A model generated the notes under the pieces. That model saw nothing but the letters and a program-made list of their open reading frames with translations. It was not told the DNA's origin and did no database searches. A stretch of DNA of 50,934 nt from Flavobacteriales bacterium UBA1820. GTDB lineage: Bacteria > Bacteroidota > Bacteroidia > Flavobacteriales > UBA1820. Position numbers and translations under genes: made by a program. The stretch spans positions 24,366-75,299 of the forward strand of contig DCEW01000018.1 of NCBI GenBank assembly GCA_002314265.1. The letters run 5' to 3'. Positions 36,659 through 45,350 of the stretch are shown in pieces. Numbering within the stretch: position 1 is the stretch's first letter; every line of letters starts with the position of its first letter.

Positions 36659-37609
36659 TCAGAATACGGCTTTCACCACCGCTTCTACGTTGTCCGGGCG
36701 GCTCATTGTGTAGAAATGGAGCGCCGGTACCCCTTGACGGATCAACTCCCGGCACTGCCCGATGGCCCATTCGATGCCGATACGGCGCACGGCCGTGTTG
36801 TCTGCAGCCGAGGCCACGGCCCGGGAGAGTTCCTCGGGAATGTTCACCCCGAACACCTGCGGGAGCAGGGAGAGTTGCGCCTTGGTCGAGAAGGGTTTGA
36901 TCCCGGCCACGATGGGCACCTCGATCCCCTCCCGACGGCAACGAGCCACGAAGTCGAAGTATTTGGCATTGTCGAAAAACATCTGGGTCACGATGTAATG
37001 CGCCCCTGCGTCCACTTTTTGTTTCAAGTATTCGATGTCGGTCTGCAAGTTCGGCGCTTCGGCGTGTTTTTCGGGATAACCCGCCACGCCGATGCAGAAG
37101 TCGGTCGGGGCCGGATGCTCCACTTCGCCCGAAAGGTATTCGCCCCGGTTCATCCCCGCTATCTGCGCCACCAGTTCGCTGGCATGGAGGTGTCCGCCGG
37201 GATGCGGACGGAAAGCATGCTCGCCGCGTACGTTGTCGCCCCGCAGAGCCAGCACGTTGTCGATGCCCAGGAAATTCATCTCGATCAGGGCGTCTTCGGT
37301 CTCGTCGGCCGAAAAACCGCCGCAGATCAGGTGCGGGACCACATCGATGCCGTACCGGGCGGCGATGGCCGCTGAAATACCCACCGTACCGGGGCGTTTG
37401 CGGACGACGCGGCGTTCGAGAAGGCCTCCCTCGCGTTCGATGAACTTGACCTCCTCGCGGTGGTACGTGATGTTGATGTAGGCCGGTTGGTAGGCTCCCA
37501 GGACATCGACCGTATGGTAAATGGACGATATGGTTTCCCCTTTCAGCGGAGGCAGCAGTTCGAAGGCAAAGAGCGTCTGCCCTTTCCGGAATTTATCGGT
37601 TACTTTCAT
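36659..37609 (-). CDS. metF: Methylenetetrahydrofolate reductase
   Basis: MetF reduces methylene-tetrahydrofolate to methyl-tetrahydrofolate, the methyl donor for MetH. The 316-residue FAD barrel has FAFELLPPLKGETISSIYHT with the conserved Glu, PHLICGGFSADETEDAL, DNVLALRGDN, GVAGYPEKHAEA, and YIVTQMFFDNAKYF. It is divergent from metH across 106 nt, which fits joint function. The minus-strand box nearest the start is CATCTTTG (37630-37637), one mismatch from consensus. No SAM riboswitch is present. Confidence 0.97.
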   Translation of the reverse strand: MKVTDKFRKGQTLFAFELLPPLKGETISSIYHTVDVLGAYQPAYINITYHREEVKFIEREGGLLERRVVRKRPGTVGISAAIAARYGIDVVPHLICGGFSADETEDALIEMNFLGIDNVLALRGDNVRGEHAFRPHPGGHLHASELVAQIAGMNRGEYLSGEVEHPAPTDFCIGVAGYPEKHAEAPNLQTDIEYLKQKVDAGAHYIVTQMFFDNAKYFDFVARCRREGIEVPIVAGIKPFSTKAQLSLLPQVFGVNIPEELSRAVASAADNTAVRRIGIEWAIGQCRELIRQGVPALHFYTMSRPDNVEAVVKAVF

Positions 37610-37677
37610 CTTTTTTCCTTTTCAATCTGCAAAGATGCTATTTTTTTGCCGATATACCATCGTCCGCCGGAGTTTTG

Positions 37678-37709
37678 TTGCCGCATTTCCCGCAAATGCC
37701 GTACCTTTG
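37678..37709 (+). promoter_or_regulatory. metH promoter, very close to the start codon
   Basis: TTG (37678-37680), a 21-nt spacer and TACCTTTG (37702-37709) match the consensus. Only six bases lie between the box and the ATG at 37716. Confidence 0.75.
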
Positions 37710-37715
37710 CCCGAT

Positions 37716-40700
37716 ATGGAAAACCAAGCAAAAAACCTCTCCGAGCATCTCGCCCGGCGCATCCTGGTGCTGGACGGAGCCACCGGCACGCTCATCCAGA
37801 GCCTGGGACTGCAGCAGAAGGATTTCGTCTTTCAGGGGCGCGGCCCGATGCGCGGGCTCAACGACCTGTTGTGCCTCACCCGTCCCGACTCGGTGGAAGA
37901 CATCCACCGGCGATACCTCGAAGCGGGAGCGGACATCATATCGACCAATACTTTCAACGCCAACGAAATATCTCTGGAAGAATACGCCGCTGCCGATCTT
38001 TCCGACGCGATCAACGCCGCCGCCGTCGCCCTGGCCCGCCGGGCGGCCGATGCATATGCCACGCCCGAGCGTCCGCGCTGGGTGGCCGGGATCTTGGGAC
38101 CGACCGGACGCACGGCCTCCCTATCGCCGGACGTAGCCGACCCTTCGGTGCGCAACATCACCTTCGACCGCCTTTTCGAGGCGTACAGCCGGCAGGCACG
38201 CACCCTGGCTGAAGGAGGTGCCGACCTGCTGATGGTCGAAACGGTTTTCGACAGCCTCAACGCCAAGGCGGCCGTCGCCGCAGCCCATGCCGTATGTTCA
38301 CTGCCGGTGATGCTCTCCGGAACGGTTACCGATGCCAGCGGACGCTTGCTCTCCGGACAGACCATCGAGGCGTTTTACGCTTCGTTTGCCCGGATGGACC
38401 TGTTTTCCATCGGGCTCAACTGCGCCTTGGGCGCCGAACAGATGCTGCCTTTCCTCGAACGCCTCTCCCGCACGGCAGCCCTGCCCGTTTCGTGCCACCC
38501 CAATGCCGGACTTCCGGACGGGTTCGGCGGGTATGCCCAAACGATGGGACAGATGGCCGCCTGGGTGGAAAAATACTTGCAGGAAGGCTTGGTGAACATC
38601 GTGGGAGGCTGCTGCGGCACCACCCCGGAGTACATCTCTCTTTTGTCTGAAATGGCGGGAAAATACTCGCCCCGTCGGGTGCCGGAGGCAGACCACAGGA
38701 CGGTCTTGGCCGGGTTGGAACCGCTTGTCATCGAGCCGGAAGCCAACTTTGTCAATGTCGGGGAGCGCGCGAACGTAGCCGGAAGCGCCCGTTTCGCCCG
38801 CCTGGTGCGGGAGGAGAAATGGGACGAGGCCGTGGAGATCGTCCGCAAACAGGTAGAAGACGGCGCCCAGATCATCGACGTGTGCATGGATGCTCCGATG
38901 ATCGACGCCCGGGAAGCGATGACGCACTTCCTGCGCCTGTTGGCCGGCGAACCGGACATCGCCCGGGTGCCGCTGATGCTGGACTCCTCCTCGTGGGACG
39001 TGCTCACGGAAGCCATGAAAGCCGTACAGGGAAAACACATCGTCAATTCGGTCTCGCTCAAGGAAGGCGAGGAGACTTTCCTCGCCCACCTGCGCACCAT
39101 CCGCTCGATGGGATGCGCCGCCGTGCTGATGCTTTTCGACGAGCGTGGTCAGGCCGATACGTTCCAACGGAAGATGGAGGTCGCCCGGCGGATGTACCGT
39201 CTGGCCACCGGGGACGGATTCCCGCCCGAAGACATCATTTTCGACCCCAATATCCTGGCGGTAGCCACCGGCATGAAGGAACACGACCGTTACGCGGCCG
39301 ATTTTATCCAGGCCGTGCGGCAGATCAAACAGGAATTTCCCCGGGTGAAGGTCAGCGGAGGGGTGAGCAACCTTTCGTTTTCCTTCCGGGGCAACAATAC
39401 CGTACGCGAGGCCATGCACTCGGTCTTTCTGTACCACGCCACCCGCGCCGGCATGGACATGGGCATCGTCAATGCCGGGATGCTGCGCGTGTACAGCGAC
39501 ATCGAGCCCGAATTGCTCGCCCGGGTCGAGGACGTGGTGCTCGCACGCCGGGAAGATGCCTCCGAGCGGCTGATCCAGTATGCCGAAAGTCTGCAACAGA
39601 CCGCCGGCGATCCGGGTCGGGGAAAAACCCCGGAGGTCTCCCTCGAAGAGCTCTATCCGGATGTGTGCAAGCGTCTGGAGTACAAGATCGTCAAAGGGCT
39701 TCCCGAAGGGGCCGATACCGATGCGCTGGAAGCGCTCCGACTTCTGGGAACGCCCGTGGAGGTGATCGACCGGGTGCTGATGAAAGGCATGGAGACGGTC
39801 GGAGAGTTGTTCGGTCAGGGCAAGATGTTCCTGCCGCAGGTGGTCAAAAGTGCGCGGGTAATGAAGCGTGCGGTGGATGCCGTTACGCCCTTCATGGAAA
39901 AGAAGGACATCGATCGGGGCAAGCGAATGCTCATCGCCACGGTCAAAGGCGACGTTCACGACATCGGAAAGAATATCGTTTCGGTCGTAATGGCCTGCAA
40001 CGGCTATCAGGTAACCGACCTGGGTGTGATGGTACCGCCCGAGGAGATCGTCTGCCAGACGCGCCGCACACGCGCCGATCTGGTAGGACTCTCAGGGCTG
40101 ATCACCCCGTCGCTGGAAGAAATGGCCGCCACGGTGCGCGCCTTGGATCAGGCTGGGATCGACGTCCCGGTGATCGTCGGAGGAGCCACCACCTCGGAAC
40201 TCCACACGGCTGTCAAGATCGCCCCGCTTTACCGGGGGACGGTCGCCCGGGCCAAAGACGCTTCGCATACCGTCCGTCTGGCCGCCGAACTGTTGTCCGG
40301 TGCGGAAAAAGCCGTCAGAGCCTCTCAGGAATCCCTGCGCGAGGAATACTTCCGGAAAAACGAGCAGCGCGCCCCGCTGGTTCCTTTGGAGTTGGCGCGG
40401 CAGCGGGCACCGAAATACGATTTCGCGCCGGCATCCCCTCCCCTCCGACAGGGCGTGATCCGGCTGGAGGACTACCCCTTGGAAAAGCTCCGGGAGCGGA
40501 TCGACTGGCGGGAATACCTGGCCGAATGGGGCATCCGGGGACGTTATCCGGAACTGCTTTCCGACCCGGAAAAAGGCCGGGAAGCCCGCAAAGTGCTGGA
40601 CGAGGGCCGCGCCGTGCTGGAAGACATTCTCGCTCACAAAGCACTCACCGCCCGGGGAGTAGCCGGTATTTTCCCGGCCTCGGCACAGGGCGACGACATC

Positions 40701-41237
40701 GTACTGGAGGACGGCCGCCGCTACCCCCAGTTGCGCAACCAGACGGCTTCGTTCAAGTGCCTCTCGGACTTTCTGTCCCCGCAGGGGGATTTCGTGGGAG
40801 CCTTCGCCGTTACGGCCGGCATCGGGCTTCAGGAGTACCTGGCCCATACAACGGACGACTACCAGGCCCTTACCGCCAAAATCCTGGCCAACCGCTTGGC
40901 CGAGGCCTTTTCCCAGGAAGTCTTCGAGCAGATGAAAACCTCCTGGTGGGGATTCCGGCAGGGAGGCATCCGGCCGGCTTGCGGCTACCCCACCCTGCCC
41001 GACCATAGCGGAAAACGGATTCTCTTCGACTGGCTCGACGCCGAGGCCGTTACCGGCATCTGCCTGACGGAAAACTACATGATGCAGCCCGAAGCCAGTG
41101 TATCGGGATTGATCTTCGCCCGGAAAGAGGCGCACTACTTCGACGTGGGACGCTTGGGCGAGGACCAACTGGAGGATTATGCCCGCCGCCGGGGTTTGCC
41201 CTTGGAGGCGGTAAAAAAATACACGGGCCACGCCTGA
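37716..41237 (+). CDS. metH: Cobalamin-dependent methionine synthase
   Basis: MetH moves a methyl group from methyl-tetrahydrofolate to homocysteine by way of cobalamin. The 1173-residue protein has all modules in order: the homocysteine/zinc barrel (VLDGATGTLIQSLG, then GGCCGTTPEYI), the pterin barrel (NVGERANVAGSARFARLV), the cobalamin cap and binding domains (VKGDVHDIGKNIVSVVM with the axial His), and the AdoMet activation domain (RPACGYPTLPDHSGK). The start at 37716 is needed because the first barrel begins within 15 residues; upstream open frame is non-coding. No cobalamin riboswitch fits in the 106-nt gap to metF. An AlkD-like gene follows after 29 nt. Confidence 0.98.
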   Translation: MENQAKNLSEHLARRILVLDGATGTLIQSLGLQQKDFVFQGRGPMRGLNDLLCLTRPDSVEDIHRRYLEAGADIISTNTFNANEISLEEYAAADLSDAINAAAVALARRAADAYATPERPRWVAGILGPTGRTASLSPDVADPSVRNITFDRLFEAYSRQARTLAEGGADLLMVETVFDSLNAKAAVAAAHAVCSLPVMLSGTVTDASGRLLSGQTIEAFYASFARMDLFSIGLNCALGAEQMLPFLERLSRTAALPVSCHPNAGLPDGFGGYAQTMGQMAAWVEKYLQEGLVNIVGGCCGTTPEYISLLSEMAGKYSPRRVPEADHRTVLAGLEPLVIEPEANFVNVGERANVAGSARFARLVREEKWDEAVEIVRKQVEDGAQIIDVCMDAPMIDAREAMTHFLRLLAGEPDIARVPLMLDSSSWDVLTEAMKAVQGKHIVNSVSLKEGEETFLAHLRTIRSMGCAAVLMLFDERGQADTFQRKMEVARRMYRLATGDGFPPEDIIFDPNILAVATGMKEHDRYAADFIQAVRQIKQEFPRVKVSGGVSNLSFSFRGNNTVREAMHSVFLYHATRAGMDMGIVNAGMLRVYSDIEPELLARVEDVVLARREDASERLIQYAESLQQTAGDPGRGKTPEVSLEELYPDVCKRLEYKIVKGLPEGADTDALEALRLLGTPVEVIDRVLMKGMETVGELFGQGKMFLPQVVKSARVMKRAVDAVTPFMEKKDIDRGKRMLIATVKGDVHDIGKNIVSVVMACNGYQVTDLGVMVPPEEIVCQTRRTRADLVGLSGLITPSLEEMAATVRALDQAGIDVPVIVGGATTSELHTAVKIAPLYRGTVARAKDASHTVRLAAELLSGAEKAVRASQESLREEYFRKNEQRAPLVPLELARQRAPKYDFAPASPPLRQGVIRLEDYPLEKLRERIDWREYLAEWGIRGRYPELLSDPEKGREARKVLDEGRAVLEDILAHKALTARGVAGIFPASAQGDDIVLEDGRRYPQLRNQTASFKCLSDFLSPQGDFVGAFAVTAGIGLQEYLAHTTDDYQALTAKILANRLAEAFSQEVFEQMKTSWWGFRQGGIRPACGYPTLPDHSGKRILFDWLDAEAVTGICLTENYMMQPEASVSGLIFARKEAHYFDVGRLGEDQLEDYARRRGLPLEAVKKYTGHA

Positions 41238-41266
41238 GGCTCCCATCGAAAAAAAACTGCCGACCG

Positions 41267-42031
41267 ATGAAAAGAAAAAGAGAAACGCTGCCCACAGAAC
41301 CGCCCGCCCGACGTGCCGAAGCCTTGCTCGTACGCCTGAAGTCGATGGCCGACCCGGTGGCCCGGGAAGGGATGGCTCGCTTCGGCATCCGTACGGAAAA
41401 CGCGCTGGGCATCTCGGTCAAAGGACTGCGCGCGGTGGCCAAGGAAACCGGGAAAGACACCGAAACGGCACTGGAACTGCTCCGCACACCCTTCCACGAA
41501 GCCCATCTGCTGGCGTTCTTTCTCCTGCGGGCGGAAGAACTCTCGGGCGAGCAACTGGACGAGATAGCAGGCGGACTCGATTCGTGGGATACGTGCGACC
41601 TGTTCTGCGGGGAGATCGCCACCCATCCCTTGGCCGTACAAAAGGTGTTCCGATGGAGCGCCGACCCGAGGGAATATGTCCGCCGCGCCGGTTTTTCTCT
41701 GGCGGCGCGCATGGCAGTACGCGCAAAAGCCCTGCCCGACGAGATCTTCCAAGCCATCCTGCCCTTGGCCGAACACTACGGCGACGACTCGCGCCCGATG
41801 GTGAGCAAAGCCATCGACTGGGCGGTGCGGCAGATCGGGAAACGATCGACCTTCCTGCATCCCTACGCCCTTTCGCTGGCGGAAAAGATGGCCGCTTCGC
41901 CCCAGAAGTCCATCCGCCGCATCGGACGCGTATCCCTTCGGGAACTTTCGCGTCCCGAGGTGATCGCCCGCCTGAAACCCCACTCCGTATGGCCCGAAGA
42001 GGGCGTGGTCGATCTGCCGGGGTATTGTTGA
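41267..42031 (+). CDS. AlkD-like DNA alkylation repair protein
   Basis: This is a 254-residue all-helical protein of the AlkD/HEAT-repeat DNA glycosylase-like family. Recognisable parts are FGIRTENALGISVKGLRAVA near the N-terminus, DSWDTCDLFCGEI with the Trp-Asp typical of the family, EYVRRAGFSLAARMAV, and HYGDDSRPMVSKAIDWAVRQ. AlkD enzymes remove alkylated purines such as 3-methyladenine, using aromatic and acidic residues that cannot all be confirmed here. It follows metH by 29 nt and is convergent with the EptA-like gene. Confidence 0.84.
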   Translation: MKRKRETLPTEPPARRAEALLVRLKSMADPVAREGMARFGIRTENALGISVKGLRAVAKETGKDTETALELLRTPFHEAHLLAFFLLRAEELSGEQLDEIAGGLDSWDTCDLFCGEIATHPLAVQKVFRWSADPREYVRRAGFSLAARMAVRAKALPDEIFQAILPLAEHYGDDSRPMVSKAIDWAVRQIGKRSTFLHPYALSLAEKMAASPQKSIRRIGRVSLRELSRPEVIARLKPHSVWPEEGVVDLPGYC

Positions 42032-42163
42032 CTTTTCTTCCCCTTCCCGGCCAAAAGATAAGGGCGGAGAGCCCTGTCATTCTCCTTTCCTTCCTCTTTC
42101 AAAGGCAGGGAGAAAGCCGTGAAAAGGCAAAAAAAGATTTTCAGAAGGAAGGGGACGACGACT

Positions 42164-43840
42164 TCAGGGATAGCTTACCCCGTTTTTTTTCATCATTTCC
42201 ACATCCTGATCCCGCAGTCCGAGGCTGTCGAGGGCTACCGGCTGGTTGTGGTCATTGAGGTAATGCCGTTTTTGCGGGATGAACTTCCCACTGGATACGG
42301 CCAGGGAATCGGCCGCATACGGAGTATCGATGCCGGCCACGTCCAAAAAAGTGTAGAATACATTCCGGGTGCTTACCGGGAGAGTCCGGTGGTCCCGCAC
42401 GGCGGACACTTCGTCTCTCCACAAGGCTTCGTATTGGGGGGAGAACCACCACAGGTACGGGATGTGTATCTGGTAATAGGTCGGTACGGGCGAGGCATGC
42501 AGGAAACGTTTGCGCGTGTCGTCCAGAAGGTCTTCTCCGTGGTCCGAACAGTAGAATACCGCCGCCGGGATACGGAACGAAGCGACCGTGTCGATCACCT
42601 GGGCGAGAAATTCGTCGGTATAGCGGATGGAATTGTCGTAGGCGTTGATCAGTTTCTCCCGCTCCCGCACGGCGACCACTTCCAGATCGTCCGGACGGTA
42701 GTACGCCCCGGAGGAGGGATAGCGTTCCCGGTAGTTGAAATGCGAACCGTGGGTGTGCATCACCACCAGGAGTTTCGGCCCGCCCCGACGGATCACGCTG
42801 GCCAGGGTATCGACCATCGTTTTGTCGTAGGCCGCGTGTTCGCCCGAGACGAAATTCAGGTATTCATCCCCTTGATGCGCCAGATAGTCGATGTACGAAC
42901 GGTTGGGCAGTTGGTTGGACAGGAACACCGTGTGGAAACCTGCTTGGCGGAATGCCGCCAGGAGGCCCTTGGTGGAGTACAATCGGGAATAATCCTCGGC
43001 CGAGGCCATCGAAAGGATCACCGGGACACTCTTGTGCGTAGTGTTGGACTGGGTGAGCGCATCCGGGAAAGCGATGAGCCCGGGTATTTTTTCCAGGCAG
43101 GGCGTCGTATTGCGCGAATAGCCGTACAGTCCGAAGTTGGCCGCCCGGGCCGTTTCGCCGATCACCAGCACATACACTTCGCGCAAGGTATCGGGATGGG
43201 TGGCACGCGCCTGGAAATCGAAATCCTGCGAACGCTGCGGATATTCCACGCTCCGGTTCCAACTCTGTGCCGCAAAGACCATGTTGTAAAAGATATTGGC
43301 CGGGAATACTTCATCCATCACCCGGGTATGCCCCGCCAGAGCGAACGGCACGGAGACTACGGCCAAGATCCCGGCCTCGATCAGACGGCGACGGCGGAAA
43401 CTTCCCTCGAGTTTTTCCTTCAGGCGGATCGAACGCACGGCCAGAGCCAGGGTGGGGATATAGAGTACACACACCCCGAGGATGGCCGGAAGGAGCTTGC
43501 CCAGCAGTTCCCCTACTTCCCCCGTATTGGTGGTAAAGAGGTTCAGGAACATGTCCGAAGCGATGATCGAGCGCCCGAACAGGTACAGCAGCACCATTTG
43601 GAAAGCCCCCAGAAAGAACATCGGGAAGAGGATCCAGGCCGAAGTCCCCGGACGACGGCACAGGGTCATCAGCGCCATGTAAAAAGCCAGGGGAAGCAGC
43701 AGGAACGGTACGCGCGTAAGCGGAGAAATGTCCTCGGTAAAGAACAGGAAAACATTGACCGCCATCAGTACCGCCACGAAAAACCAGTAGAGATGGCGCT
43801 GGCTGGAAAACCAGACGTTCAGACGCTTAAAATGCTTCAT
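42164..43840 (-). CDS. EptA-like lipid A phosphoethanolamine transferase
   Basis: This is a 558-residue membrane enzyme of the EptA/sulfatase family, which transfers phosphoethanolamine to lipid A or other surface sugars and can lower polymyxin sensitivity. About five membrane helices fill residues 1-175. The periplasmic catalytic domain has VLVIGETARAANFGLYGYS with the metal-binding Glu, SNTTHKSVP with the nucleophilic Thr, VVMHTHGSHFNYRERYP, and VFYCSDHGEDL with the metal-binding Asp-His. The start overlaps the end of the upstream barrel gene by 14 nt, so the two are coupled. The exact acceptor is unknown. Confidence 0.9.
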   Translation of the reverse strand: MKHFKRLNVWFSSQRHLYWFFVAVLMAVNVFLFFTEDISPLTRVPFLLLPLAFYMALMTLCRRPGTSAWILFPMFFLGAFQMVLLYLFGRSIIASDMFLNLFTTNTGEVGELLGKLLPAILGVCVLYIPTLALAVRSIRLKEKLEGSFRRRRLIEAGILAVVSVPFALAGHTRVMDEVFPANIFYNMVFAAQSWNRSVEYPQRSQDFDFQARATHPDTLREVYVLVIGETARAANFGLYGYSRNTTPCLEKIPGLIAFPDALTQSNTTHKSVPVILSMASAEDYSRLYSTKGLLAAFRQAGFHTVFLSNQLPNRSYIDYLAHQGDEYLNFVSGEHAAYDKTMVDTLASVIRRGGPKLLVVMHTHGSHFNYRERYPSSGAYYRPDDLEVVAVREREKLINAYDNSIRYTDEFLAQVIDTVASFRIPAAVFYCSDHGEDLLDDTRKRFLHASPVPTYYQIHIPYLWWFSPQYEALWRDEVSAVRDHRTLPVSTRNVFYTFLDVAGIDTPYAADSLAVSSGKFIPQKRHYLNDHNQPVALDSLGLRDQDVEMMKKNGVSYP

Positions 43841-45026
43841 TGATATTGAAGATAAATCCGCTTCCGTTGCGTCCGAATCCCAGATCCAGACGGACGTTCA
43901 CGCGTTTTTTGAATTCCCAGCGGTAGCCCACACCGAAATTGGGCAAAGTCTGCGACCAGCGGAATGTGTCGAAATCGTGAAATACGTTGCCCGCACCTAC
44001 CCACAGGGCGATCCCGTTGCGTCGCCATACTTTCTGACGGAGTTCCACCTGCGCCTCGACCAGGTTGCGGTCGCGGTAACGGCCGTCGTAATAGCCCCGC
44101 ATGCGGTACGACCCCCCCAAGGTAGCCAGCATCGTCCAAGGCACGCGTCCGTAATTGAACTCCGAATGGAAATCGAAGGCCAATACACCACCTTTCCATA
44201 CGGCCTTGTACCAGTCAAAGATCAAGTCCGTGCGGGAAAATGCATACCGGTTTCCCAGGAACGCGGGAAAGAAGCGCTGCTCGCCTTTTACGTAAATGCC
44301 CCGCGCAGGCGCTGTGCTAACATCACGCGTATCGTACGCCAGGGTCACACCGGCTCCGATAGTCTGCGTGACACGGTCCTGTCCTTCGAGCAGTTCGATG
44401 CGGTCAAATTTCTTTCCTTCGATATAGTCGTAGCTCGCGATCGGACCGATGTAAAAGTTGCGGGCCGTGCGGATCAGGAAATTGAGCTTCACGCTGTACT
44501 GTTGCCGGGTATATTGGCTTACATTGTCGTCATTGTCTCCCATCTCGTACCCGATGCCCCAAAATGCGCCGGGGAACGAGAAGAAATTCATGTTGTAGAG
44601 CAAACGATAGCGGTCGCCGGGAAACAGGTTGTTGCCCCGAATGCCGACCAGGTAAAAGCCCGAAGTAGATACGTTGCCATAGAGCGAAACGTCGGACGGG
44701 GCCAGCAGGCTGTCCGAAGGATCCAAGCGGTAGAGCCCGGCAGCTACCAGTCCGATGCCGAACTTGGTATCCTCCGAGTAGTTCGGGCCGCCGATGATGC
44801 TGAAGTCGAATTTTTTGTACGGTTTTTCCTTGTTGGCATCGGCAAAATAGTCGATGAATTTCCGAAAGAATCCCTTCTTGGCCGCTGCGGTATCGCTTGG
44901 AACCGCCAAGGTATCGGCCTGGACGGGTGGAAGGGAAAGCGTGTCTGCAACGGGTTTCCCCTGCACCCAAAAAGCGGATGCAAGAAAAAATGCGAGAAAA
45001 AGTGAAGTCGTCTTCTGCGTATTCAT
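43827..45026 (-). CDS. BamA/TamA-family outer-membrane barrel without POTRA domains
   Basis: This is a 399-residue outer-membrane protein with a signal peptide (FLAFFLASAFWVQGK) and a short basic segment, and then only the C-terminal beta-barrel of the Omp85 superfamily (KFDFSIIGGPNYSEDTKFGI at the beginning). The lid-loop motif is present as SYRMRGYYDGRYRDRN, and the protein ends in an aromatic beta-signal (SGFIFNINEAF). No POTRA domains are seen, unlike BamA itself. A TACCTTTG box lies at 45076-45083 on this strand. It is coupled to the EptA-like gene downstream, so a role in surface-lipid chemistry is possible. Confidence 0.87.
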   Translation of the reverse strand: MNTQKTTSLFLAFFLASAFWVQGKPVADTLSLPPVQADTLAVPSDTAAAKKGFFRKFIDYFADANKEKPYKKFDFSIIGGPNYSEDTKFGIGLVAAGLYRLDPSDSLLAPSDVSLYGNVSTSGFYLVGIRGNNLFPGDRYRLLYNMNFFSFPGAFWGIGYEMGDNDDNVSQYTRQQYSVKLNFLIRTARNFYIGPIASYDYIEGKKFDRIELLEGQDRVTQTIGAGVTLAYDTRDVSTAPARGIYVKGEQRFFPAFLGNRYAFSRTDLIFDWYKAVWKGGVLAFDFHSEFNYGRVPWTMLATLGGSYRMRGYYDGRYRDRNLVEAQVELRQKVWRRNGIALWVGAGNVFHDFDTFRWSQTLPNFGVGYRWEFKKRVNVRLDLGFGRNGSGFIFNINEAF

Positions 45027-45350
45027 GCGCTGTTTTCAGGGTTTGGATGGACAAAAAAACGTATCCGAAATCGGGCAAAGGTACATAATTTACTGGTATT
45101 GTCTACTTAAATGGAAAATAAATAAAAAACCTCCCAAAACGGTTGTGCACTTCTTGGACAGTTTCCTACCATACACCTTTCGATAAGAATACCGAAGTTG
45201 TTCCCCCTGCCCTGTCTCTCACTCCCCTTCCCAGCATTCGGATATTTCGTACCTTTGTCCGTCTAACGTCCCGGAGCGTCGAATGCGAAATTTCCAAGCT
45301 CAACGCAGCCGAAGCACAACCAGACTTACCCCAAAAACCCGAAAAAGAGC
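45027..45350. other. Divergent intergenic region
   Basis: These 324 nt have no gene. They contain the TACCTTTG box of the barrel gene (45076-45083, minus) and one for menC (45250-45257, plus), with a menC leader of about 90 nt. The middle is AT-rich with no clear structure. Confidence 0.65.

Noticed and set aside
37610..37715. A cobalamin or SAM riboswitch in front of metH or metF
   Set aside because: The divergent gap is 106 nt, contains the metH promoter up to the start codon, and has no box typical of either riboswitch.
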